Assembly (NCBI RefSeq): GCF_020166345.1
Contig: NZ_JAIUJS010000002.1
Span: 1-64,000, forward strand
DNA: 64,000 bases
Reading direction: 5' to 3'
Source of the DNA: Winogradskyella vincentii
GTDB lineage: Bacteria > Bacteroidota > Bacteroidia > Flavobacteriales > Flavobacteriaceae
Under the pieces are notes generated by a model. The model ran no database searches. It was not told the origin of the DNA and saw only the letters and a list, made by a program, of their open reading frames with translations. Positions 9,006 to 16,603 of the stretch are shown piece by piece. Position numbers and translations under genes: made by a program. Within the stretch, counting starts at the first letter, position 1; every line of letters starts with the position of its first letter.

Positions 9006-9818
9006 ATGAAAGATAAACGAATATTGTATGTGTCCTCGGAAGTAGTTCCGTATTTACCAGAAACAGAAATTTCTTCTATGTCGTTTGAAGCACCTAGAAT
9101 GGTAAATAAGCAAGGAGGCCAAATACGAATATTTATGCCTCGTTTTGGCAATATTAATGAAAGAAGACATCAGTTGCATGAAGTGATCAGGTTATCTGGT
9201 ATAAATCTAGTGATTAATGATTTAGATATGCCTCTGATTATTAAAGTAGCCTCAATTCCAAAAGAAAGAATACAAGTTTATTTTATAGACAACGAGGAGT
9301 ATTTTAAACGTAAAGCTACATTGACTGATGAAGATGGCAACCTTTTCCCAGACAATGATGAACGTGCAATATTTTTTGCAAAAGGTGTCATAGAAACAGT
9401 TAAAAAACTTAACTGGGCTCCAGATATTATACATGTTAATGGTTGGTTAGCATCCCTATTACCTCTTTATTTAAGAGAATATTATAAAACCGAACCATTA
9501 TTTACAGAAAGTAAAATAGTTACATCTGTATACAATCAAAACTTTGATGGTACGTTAAACAAAGACATGATAAAAAAAGTGGATTTTGATGGATTAGATG
9601 CTGAGGCTATAAAACCTTTAAGTAACCCTGATTATGTTAGTCTAATGAAAGTGGCAATTGATAATTCTGATGCTGTAATAAGAGGCTCTGAAATATTACC
9701 CTCTGAATTAGATGATTACTTAAATGGCTTAGAAAAACCAGTTTTAGAATACCATTCACTTGAAGAATTTGCAGACCCATACACAGAGTTTTATTCAAAT
9801 ACTGTCCTCAACGGTTAA
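9006..9818 (+). CDS. Half-size glycogen/starch synthase-like protein (GT5 N-terminal domain only)
   Basis: The 270 residues align by eye with the N-terminal Rossmann half of bacterial glycogen synthases: RILYVSSEVVPYLP at the start, RIFMPRFGNINERR, VYFIDNEEYFKRK, and APDIIHVNGWLASLLPLYL, which matches the conserved DIIHxHDW region. Full synthases have about 480 residues with a second Rossmann domain carrying the catalytic Glu and ADP-glucose contacts. That domain is absent, and the usual KxGGL loop is replaced by PETEISSMS. A glycogen-synthesis role is therefore doubtful. The gene is followed 7 bp later by a DUF4270 lipoprotein and then glmS, so it may bind a sugar nucleotide or regulate hexosamine or envelope synthesis. 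Confidence 0.8.
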   Translation: MKDKRILYVSSEVVPYLPETEISSMSFEAPRMVNKQGGQIRIFMPRFGNINERRHQLHEVIRLSGINLVINDLDMPLIIKVASIPKERIQVYFIDNEEYFKRKATLTDEDGNLFPDNDERAIFFAKGVIETVKKLNWAPDIIHVNGWLASLLPLYLREYYKTEPLFTESKIVTSVYNQNFDGTLNKDMIKKVDFDGLDAEAIKPLSNPDYVSLMKVAIDNSDAVIRGSEILPSELDDYLNGLEKPVLEYHSLEEFADPYTEFYSNTVLNG

Positions 9819-9825
9819 TATACTT

Positions 9826-11508
9826 ATGAAAAAATATAGAATTGCCATCCAATTATTTACATTTAGCTTAGTATTTATATCCTTTATTGCTTGTGATAAA
9901 GATTTTGCTAATCTAGATTCTGATGTTGTAAATTCAGACGTTGCAACAGATTTTACTATTAAGAAAGATAGTTTCGATATTATAGCCTATTCAAAGCGCC
10001 TTGGGCCAGTACAATCTGATGGTTTAGGAATAAATTCCATAGGAATTTATGACGATGTTTATGGCAGATCAACAGCTAGTTTTGTTACTCAGGTTACCCC
10101 TTCTTCTTTTTCTCCAATATTTGGAGAAAATGTAGTTTTAGATTCTGTGGTAATGTATATCCCGTTTTTTTCGAGTGCAACCGAATTTGATGATGAAGGT
10201 GAACTGATTTACGAATTGGATTCTGTGATAGGCGATAAGCCTATTAAACTTAGTCTTTTTGAAAGCGATTACTTCTTAAGAGATTTTGTGCCAGATGGAG
10301 ATTTTAATGAGTCTGAATCTTATTTTTCAAATAAGACCATTGCTGATTCTTCACCTATATCAGAGGCACTTCTTGAGGGAACACCAATCGAATACCTAAA
10401 CGAGGATGGAACCGTTAATACAGAAAATATTGTTACAATTTCAAATGAGGTTTATACACTGACTGAGCCAGACACTGAAGATGATGAAGATGAAGATCCT
10501 CAAGTAATTCAAACCTTATTACCTGGAATTAGACTTGTTTTAAAACCAGATTTTTGGCAAGAGAAAATTTTAGATCAAGAAGGTGAAGCGGTTTTAAGTA
10601 GTCAAAATAACTTAGCTGAATATTTTAGGGGAATATATTTCAAAGCTGAACCAATTAATGATGAAGGAAGTTTTATAATTCTAAATGTTGGTACTGTATC
10701 TTCAAATATCACCTTGTATTATACCAGAGATAATGAAAATGCAGATGAAGATAGTGAAGAGACTACTGAGCAATCAACTTTCCAATTGACCTTCGGACCG
10801 AATAGAGTGAGCTTTATTGAAAACGATTTCAACTTAACATTAGCAGATGGAGATGAGGTCAATGGTGACAGCAGACTTTATGTAAAAGGTGGCGATGGCT
10901 CTATTGCCAAATTGAAGTTTTTTGAAGGTGCTGATTTAGATGATGATGATGACACCTTTAATGCTTTTGAAACATGGAAAAATGATTTCGTTGAGACCGA
11001 CGAAGAAGGTAAATTTGTTAAATCAAAACGGTTGGTAAATGAAGCTAATTTGGTCTTTTATGTAGATCAAGACCTAGTTGAAGGCAACGAACCAAATCGC
11101 CTTTATGTGTATGATATAGAGAATAAGACACCGTTGGTAGATTATTTTTTAGATGGAATAGTAAATGCAATACCTTCGCTTTCAGTTGTTAACCATTTAG
11201 GTCCACTTGTTCGTGTTGACGATGAACCTGACGGAGAGGGCATTAAATACAAATTAGAAATTACTGAGCATATTAATAATTTACTTTTGAGAGATTCTAC
11301 TAATGTGGAATTGGGTTTGTCAACAACACTCAATGTGAATTTAGAAGAAAATTTTGCTCAACGACAAGTAATCTCATCTGATGAAGATTTAACCTCACCT
11401 CTTAGTTCTGTCATTACTCCACGTGGTACCATATTACATGGTAATAACACTGAAGATGAAACCAAAAAAGTATATTTAGAAATATACTATACTGAACCAA
11501 ATAACTAA
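9826..11508 (+). CDS. DUF4270 family lipoprotein
   Basis: The ATG at 9826 gives 560 residues beginning with a lipoprotein signal peptide, lipobox FIAC (Cys near residue 23). An upstream in-frame start inside the preceding gene would destroy the signal peptide. The rest is acidic, rich in beta-type sequence and typical of DUF4270, a Bacteroidota-specific envelope lipoprotein family: DIIAYSKRLGPVQSDGLG near the start and SVITPRGTILHGN followed by LEIYYTEP at the end. The function is unknown. Conserved placement between a starch-synthase-like gene and glmS suggests a link to cell-envelope carbohydrate synthesis, but that is inference. Confidence 0.88.
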   Translation: MKKYRIAIQLFTFSLVFISFIACDKDFANLDSDVVNSDVATDFTIKKDSFDIIAYSKRLGPVQSDGLGINSIGIYDDVYGRSTASFVTQVTPSSFSPIFGENVVLDSVVMYIPFFSSATEFDDEGELIYELDSVIGDKPIKLSLFESDYFLRDFVPDGDFNESESYFSNKTIADSSPISEALLEGTPIEYLNEDGTVNTENIVTISNEVYTLTEPDTEDDEDEDPQVIQTLLPGIRLVLKPDFWQEKILDQEGEAVLSSQNNLAEYFRGIYFKAEPINDEGSFIILNVGTVSSNITLYYTRDNENADEDSEETTEQSTFQLTFGPNRVSFIENDFNLTLADGDEVNGDSRLYVKGGDGSIAKLKFFEGADLDDDDDTFNAFETWKNDFVETDEEGKFVKSKRLVNEANLVFYVDQDLVEGNEPNRLYVYDIENKTPLVDYFLDGIVNAIPSLSVVNHLGPLVRVDDEPDGEGIKYKLEITEHINNLLLRDSTNVELGLSTTLNVNLEENFAQRQVISSDEDLTSPLSSVITPRGTILHGNNTEDETKKVYLEIYYTEPNN

Positions 11509-11519
11509 ATCTTTAACCT

Positions 11520-13367
11520 ATGTGTGGAATTGTAGGGTATATTGGCCATAGAGAGGCCTACCCAATTGTAATTAAAGGACTTCAACGATTAGAATATCGA
11601 GGCTATGATAGTGCAGGTATTGCACTATATGACGGAACCAACATCAAATTATCAAAAACCAAGGGAAAAGTCTCTGATTTAAAAAATAAATTAGAAGATG
11701 AGATTTCTACATCTGGTAGTCTAGGCATTGGACATACTCGTTGGGCAACTCACGGAGTACCAAATGATGTAAATTCCCATCCTCACTATTCCAACTCTGG
11801 TGATTTAGTTATAATTCATAATGGTATTATCGAAAATTATGATGCCTTAAAAAAAGAGTTGAGCAAACGTGGTTATACATTCAAGTCTGATACAGATACT
11901 GAAGTTCTTGTCAACCTTATCGAAGATGTTAAAAAAAATGAAGACACCAAACTTGGAAAGGCAGTTCAAATTGCCTTAAATCAAGTTGTAGGCGCATATG
12001 CAATTGCAGTTTTCGACAAGAACAAACCAAACGAAATAGTCGTTGCTAGATTAGGAAGTCCATTGGCTATTGGTATTGGTGAAGATGAATTTTTTATTGC
12101 AAGTGACGCTTCACCCTTTATTGAATATACAAAAAACGCTATTTATTTAGAAGATGAAGAAATGGCGATAATTCGAAGAAACAAAGGAGTTAAGGTCAGA
12201 AAAATTAAGGATGATGCCTTAGTTGATCCATATATGCAAGAATTGCAATTAAACTTGGAACAAATTGAGAAGGGTGGATTTGACCACTTCATGCTTAAAG
12301 AGATTTATGAGCAACCAGAAGCTATAAGAGACACTTTTAGGGGAAGATTGTTAACCAATCAAGCTATTATAAAAATGGCAGGTGTTGAGGATAATATGAA
12401 AAAGTTCCTTGCTGCGGATCGTATTATCATTGTAGCATGTGGTACTTCCTGGCATGCTGGCTTGGTAGCTGAATATATTTTTGAAGATCTTGCAAGAATA
12501 CCTGTTGAGGTAGAATATGCCTCTGAATTCAGATATCGAAACCCTGTAATCACAGAAAATGATATTGTTATTGCAATTTCACAATCTGGTGAGACAGCAG
12601 ATACTTTGGCGGCCATAAAATTAGCAAAATCAAAAGGCGCTTTTGTTTTTGGAGTATGTAATGTGGTTGGTTCTTCTATTGCTAGAGAAACTAACGCTGG
12701 TGCGTATACACATGCTGGTCCAGAAATTGGAGTCGCATCTACAAAGGCATTTACAACCCAAATTACTGTACTAAGTCTCATGGCATTGAGACTTGCAAGA
12801 GCTAAAGGAACAATTACAAGTTCAGAATTCAGGCATCATTTAATAGAATTAGAAACAATACCTGCAAAAGTAGAAGAAGCTTTGAAATCGGATGGCTATG
12901 TACAAACCATTGCTGATATTTATAAAGATGCGACAAATTTTCTTTATTTAGGTAGAGGGTTTAATTTCCCAGTCGCACTTGAAGGTGCCTTAAAGTTGAA
13001 GGAGATTTCGTATATACATGCAGAGGGTTATCCTGCTGCAGAAATGAAACATGGCCCAATTGCATTAATAGATGAGCAAATGCCTGTTGTTGTTATAGCA
13101 ACTAAAAAAGGACATTATGAAAAGGTGGTTAGTAACATACAGGAAATTAAATCTAGAAAAGGCAAAATAATAGGTATCGTTACAAAAGGCGATAAAAGTG
13201 TCAAAGAATTGGCAGACCACGTTATTGAAGTTCCTGAGACTCTGGAATGTTTGACTCCTTTATTAACCACAATTCCACTTCAATTATTGTCATATCATAT
13301 CGCAGTCATGTTAGATAAAAATGTTGACCAACCAAGAAACTTGGCCAAGTCGGTAACTGTAGAATGA
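11520..13367 (+). CDS. glmS: Glutamine--fructose-6-phosphate aminotransferase (isomerizing)
   Basis: Makes glucosamine-6-phosphate, the entry to UDP-GlcNAc, peptidoglycan and lipopolysaccharide. The 615 residues match GlmS. The N-terminal class II glutaminase domain begins MCGIVGYIG with nucleophile Cys2, followed by RLEYRGYDSAG and GHTRWATHG. The C-terminal half has two SIS sugar-isomerase domains (ACGTSWHAGL, ISQSGETADT, LGRGFNFPVALEGALKLKE) and the C-terminal loop PRNLAKSVTVE. It starts 11 bp after the DUF4270 gene and ends at a strong hairpin. No glmS ribozyme-type leader is possible, because there is too little upstream space. Confidence 0.98.
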   Translation: MCGIVGYIGHREAYPIVIKGLQRLEYRGYDSAGIALYDGTNIKLSKTKGKVSDLKNKLEDEISTSGSLGIGHTRWATHGVPNDVNSHPHYSNSGDLVIIHNGIIENYDALKKELSKRGYTFKSDTDTEVLVNLIEDVKKNEDTKLGKAVQIALNQVVGAYAIAVFDKNKPNEIVVARLGSPLAIGIGEDEFFIASDASPFIEYTKNAIYLEDEEMAIIRRNKGVKVRKIKDDALVDPYMQELQLNLEQIEKGGFDHFMLKEIYEQPEAIRDTFRGRLLTNQAIIKMAGVEDNMKKFLAADRIIIVACGTSWHAGLVAEYIFEDLARIPVEVEYASEFRYRNPVITENDIVIAISQSGETADTLAAIKLAKSKGAFVFGVCNVVGSSIARETNAGAYTHAGPEIGVASTKAFTTQITVLSLMALRLARAKGTITSSEFRHHLIELETIPAKVEEALKSDGYVQTIADIYKDATNFLYLGRGFNFPVALEGALKLKEISYIHAEGYPAAEMKHGPIALIDEQMPVVVIATKKGHYEKVVSNIQEIKSRKGKIIGIVTKGDKSVKELADHVIEVPETLECLTPLLTTIPLQLLSYHIAVMLDKNVDQPRNLAKSVTVE

Positions 13368-13383
13368 AAAATAGAAATTTTAT

Positions 13384-13418
13384 AAAAAAAGTGTCTTATT
13401 AAAAAGACACTTTTTTTT
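13384..13418. terminator. Bidirectional intrinsic terminator
   Basis: A perfect stem AAAAGTGTCTT / AAGACACTTTT with a short ATTAA loop is flanked by A and T runs on both sides, so it can act on both strands. It closes glmS and also forms the last codons (KKVSF) and stop of the convergent sulfotransferase gene. Confidence 0.9.
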
Positions 13419-14787
13419 GTTTTAATGCTTGATATAATGAACCTGTCTTTTGTAAAAGGTTTTTATCACAACCCGAGGTATCAATCGTTTTATTATTTTT
13501 AAACGGCTCAACATTTGATAAATCAAATTCCATTTTTAATTTATTCTGTAAGTAAACAAGTACTTCCTTAGGGTAAGACAAATAGTCTTGATAGTCAATT
13601 AGAATAAAGTCTGTATCATCTAAAGAAATTAAATAGTTATAATAATTCAACCAAACTGACAACCAATAATCTAATGTATTTTTATCATAATTTATTTGAG
13701 TAGGTTTATCATCAAAACTGAAAACCTTCTGATTATAGCCAAATTCATGATGACCAAGCCAATCCATATAAGTTTCTACAAAGTCATCATCAGTTTGAAA
13801 TTCAGAAAATCTTAAATGTTGATTTAATAAGGAATACGCATGATCTTCAGGTTTACGAAATAAAAAGATTGCTTTAAATTCTTTGTTTAATGATCTTAGT
13901 GATGGATATCTCAAGATCAAATTATTGTTTTTTGACAAATAAAAATGCGAATTATCTGTTCTGATTAAAGACTGATATGTTATATATTTATCATAAACTT
14001 CCTCATTAATTTCATGTTTTGTTAAAACTGAATCTCTGATAAAACTATCATTAAGAAATACCTTAAAAAAATATTCTTCTAATGCTTCAATAGTGTTTAA
14101 CCCAAACATCATTTTATCACCATGTTTACGTTCTTTAAGTTTAGCTTTCTTTGGATTGTACATTTTTTTCCAAAGATTTGGTGCTAAAAGAAATGGCATG
14201 TTAGAATAATCTAAGGAGCTAAATTTCCCTGCTTTAAACAACTGATCTGTTAAACTAGTTGTTCCCGCCCGAGCCAATCCAGACACTATAACAAACTCTG
14301 ATTTATTTTCAATTTTCTCACCTTTTTTAAATTTTCTATCGAAAGAAAAAAGTAATTTGGATAAGTTGTAATTGTTTAGAATTAGTTTGTGCAATAGTTT
14401 AGAAGCCTCAGAATAATTATCATCACTTTTCTTTTTCTTGAAAAGGAAAGGGATAACACTCCCTATGGACAGACTTATGAAAAACCATGTCGAACTAACA
14501 TCAAGACTTTCATAACTTGTATTAGTAATAAGACTATATAATACAATAGGCAAGATAGTTGCTCCAGCAATAAAGACAACCGCACCAAAAAGCTTAAGCA
14601 ATGAAATAAGAATTCTTTTTAGTGCACTTATTAATTTTTTTTGTTTAATTCTCTCGTCTTCTTTTGAGAGTACTTCATTTGAAAGTGACACCGAAGCTTC
14701 GAGCAGTTCAAAAAAAATCTTTCTTGAAGCTATAATAGACGTTGCCAGAGTAACTCCAGAAACACCTGCAATTATGAAATAAATCAT
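13399..14787 (-). CDS. PAPS-type sulfotransferase family protein with N-terminal membrane segments
   Basis: The 462 residues have hydrophobic helices near 1-20, 60-88 and 100-117, then a cytosolic sulfotransferase domain. The 5'-phosphosulfate loop is VSGLARAGTTSLT at residues 168-180, and the 3'-phosphate motif is IFLFRKPEDHAYSLLNQH. This indicates transfer of sulfate from PAPS to a carbohydrate or small acceptor at the membrane, though the acceptor is unknown. The ATG overlaps the stop of the upstream 47-residue membrane gene in a TAATG arrangement, so the two are translationally coupled. The upstream arylsulfotransferase-like gene completes a three-gene unit. The 3' end doubles as a terminator stem. 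Confidence 0.85.
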   Translation of the reverse strand: MIYFIIAGVSGVTLATSIIASRKIFFELLEASVSLSNEVLSKEDERIKQKKLISALKRILISLLKLFGAVVFIAGATILPIVLYSLITNTSYESLDVSSTWFFISLSIGSVIPFLFKKKKSDDNYSEASKLLHKLILNNYNLSKLLFSFDRKFKKGEKIENKSEFVIVSGLARAGTTSLTDQLFKAGKFSSLDYSNMPFLLAPNLWKKMYNPKKAKLKERKHGDKMMFGLNTIEALEEYFFKVFLNDSFIRDSVLTKHEINEEVYDKYITYQSLIRTDNSHFYLSKNNNLILRYPSLRSLNKEFKAIFLFRKPEDHAYSLLNQHLRFSEFQTDDDFVETYMDWLGHHEFGYNQKVFSFDDKPTQINYDKNTLDYWLSVWLNYYNYLISLDDTDFILIDYQDYLSYPKEVLVYLQNKLKMEFDLSNVEPFKNNKTIDTSGCDKNLLQKTGSLYQALKQKKVSF

Positions 14788-14930
14788 TATCCTTTCTTAA
14801 ATAAATTTCGAAAGAAACGCTTAATGGGTATCCACAATACCACTCCAAACGAAAATATTACAAGAAGGGAAATAAAAATAATAATTAGTAATGTTCCTAG
14901 TCCTAATCCTGGACCAATATAATTAAGCAT
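14787..14930 (-). CDS. Small single-span membrane protein (47 residues)
   Basis: An ATG at 14930 opens a 47-residue frame ending with TAA at 14787-14789, whose last base is the A of the next gene's ATG (TAATG). The peptide starts MLNYIGPGLGLGT, continues with about 24 hydrophobic residues (LLIIIFISLLVIFSFGVV), and ends with the basic stretch IKRFFRNLFKKG. This is a classic small membrane protein with a cytoplasmic positive tail. Coupling to the sulfotransferase and the 11-bp gap from the arylsulfotransferase-like gene argue that it is real. It may hold the sulfotransferase at the membrane; no family is recognised. Confidence 0.72.
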   Translation of the reverse strand: MLNYIGPGLGLGTLLIIIFISLLVIFSFGVVLWIPIKRFFRNLFKKG

Positions 14931-14941
14931 AACGGTAGATT

Positions 14942-16249
14942 TTAAAAATTAATGTCTGTATATATAGTTGTCCAGTTTGTAAGGTAATGATAACCTTCAA
15001 TATCACTTTTCAAGGTGGTTTTTAGTACAACTCCATCTTTATTTAGCACCCATAATAATCCGGAACCTTGTTCTTCAACAAACAAATCACCATTGGGCAA
15101 TAATTCGTATAACCCTTCAGCTCCTGTATAAATTTCATTTTCAATGAATTGCTCTTCATAGAGTACCTCAAAGGATTCACTTTCAAAGTTATAAATAAGA
15201 ACATTTGAATTGACTATTTTTCGTTGAATAGTCCCATTACTTGGTTTAAATTCATTTTTATTGAAATGAACATCCCAAGCTGCTGAATTATTATTGAATA
15301 ATGCTATAGAATTATCTGATATAATATCAACATCATGCTGAAATGTAAACGGGCCTTCAATAACCTTTATCACTTTGTCAGTGGATGGTCTAAATTGTAT
15401 TACCGCAGATAAGTGTCTGAAACTTAGGAATACATCACCCCTCTCAATATATTTTGTGCTATCTACTGCTACAACTGGCTGTATATCATTTAAATGAAAT
15501 GGATCAGTAACATGTGTGGCCTTATTAAGTAATTCTTCGAGATTATTTTCTATAAAAATATCTGTCATAGATTTACTGTAAAGTGTTTTACCTGTATTAG
15601 AATCAACACTTAAAACAAGATCATCTCTGTAATCAGTTTTGTTTCCGTCCACAGACAAGGTTTTAGGAATTATAATTCCGCCCTCATGTTTCACACCAGG
15701 TATCCAGATGTTACCAATATGATCAAAGTTCATGGCATGATGAAAAATAAATTCATCATTAAACCATTTAACTTTTGAACTTGAATCTATTCTAATTAAC
15801 CCTGGTTTTTCATTACAAGATGCAATAATATCTCTATTAGGCATTAGTTTAGCAGGATAAATTCTATCATTTTGACCAACTTCATAATGATTTGATAATG
15901 TTTCGACCGGTAAATCCCAATTTTTGATTATTTCATCTGTCTTAAAATTTTTTAACTCAATATTGAATTGATCACCATTTCTATATGCGTAAGTACCATA
16001 TAGATCGTAACTTAGGCTATTAATATCTTCTTCATCTTTCTTTTTCGTTTTTATGTAATAATCTGGTGCATTAAAGAAATGATTATAGGCCATTTTCATA
16101 TTTGATGGTACTTCGGAAAAGGATTTAATTACACCTGTAAAAGGTCCTGCTGCACGTTGCCCTAAGGCTGCATTTCTAACTATTCCACTCCATATCATAA
16201 GTATGAATATTCCAATAATTATTAAAGCCAATTTTCTTATTGTCTTCAT
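14942..16249 (-). CDS. Arylsulfotransferase (ASST)-like membrane-anchored protein
   Basis: The 435 residues start with a membrane anchor (residues 6-26) followed by a beta-propeller-type domain resembling the ASST / Arylsulfotran_2 family. Supporting features are FHHAMNFDHIGNIWIPG, GDVFLSFRHLSAVIQF, FQHDVDIISDNSIALFNNN and a late LLPNGDLFVEEQGSG. The repeated His-containing motifs (FHHA, QHD) fit the family's active-site histidine, which carries sulfate from phenolic sulfate esters without PAPS. Alternatively it is a non-catalytic propeller. It is first in a minus-strand unit with a 47-residue membrane peptide and a PAPS-type sulfotransferase, so the unit probably modifies one envelope product with sulfate. 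Confidence 0.78.
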   Translation of the reverse strand: MKTIRKLALIIIGIFILMIWSGIVRNAALGQRAAGPFTGVIKSFSEVPSNMKMAYNHFFNAPDYYIKTKKKDEEDINSLSYDLYGTYAYRNGDQFNIELKNFKTDEIIKNWDLPVETLSNHYEVGQNDRIYPAKLMPNRDIIASCNEKPGLIRIDSSSKVKWFNDEFIFHHAMNFDHIGNIWIPGVKHEGGIIIPKTLSVDGNKTDYRDDLVLSVDSNTGKTLYSKSMTDIFIENNLEELLNKATHVTDPFHLNDIQPVVAVDSTKYIERGDVFLSFRHLSAVIQFRPSTDKVIKVIEGPFTFQHDVDIISDNSIALFNNNSAAWDVHFNKNEFKPSNGTIQRKIVNSNVLIYNFESESFEVLYEEQFIENEIYTGAEGLYELLPNGDLFVEEQGSGLLWVLNKDGVVLKTTLKSDIEGYHYLTNWTTIYTDINF

Positions 16250-16603
16250 TCTTTATTATTTTATTTGATTGGTAATAATTTTCAATAATAGGAATAAATC
16301 AATTCCCCACTTAAATTTATCTATGTAAAGCAAATTTATACGTTTTGGTATAATTGAAAATTATTTACTCATAATTTAATAACTCCTTCAAAATCTAAAG
16401 GATTTAAGTAAGAACTTGGGGTTAATTACTATTCATAAAATTAATACCAAAATCTCTAATATTGAGAATGTTGCAAATTAATGGCCTTAATTTTTGTAAA
16501 ATATGTTATGCGTGCAGGCTTTTTTAAGAATTTCTCATTGTGTTTTCATATATTTATTTAAATTGCTCACTAATTATTCTAAATAAATAACTAATTCTCT
16601 AAA
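16250..16603. other. Divergent intergenic region between ASST-like gene and TonB receptor
   Basis: No gene was seen in these 354 AT-rich bases. On the minus strand TAAATTTG (16331-16338) is a TAnnTTTG-type -10 candidate for the ASST-like gene, leaving an 80-base leader. No clean plus-strand box was found before the receptor gene. No riboswitch-like fold was recognised. Confidence 0.4.

Noticed and set aside
9760-9825. An earlier start for the DUF4270 lipoprotein within the preceding gene
   Set aside because: It would overlap the starch-synthase-like gene and place the lipoprotein signal peptide 22 residues inside the protein.
12359-12781. A 140-codon minus-strand frame inside glmS
   Set aside because: It is a shadow of the strongly conserved glmS coding frame, with no domain signature of its own.
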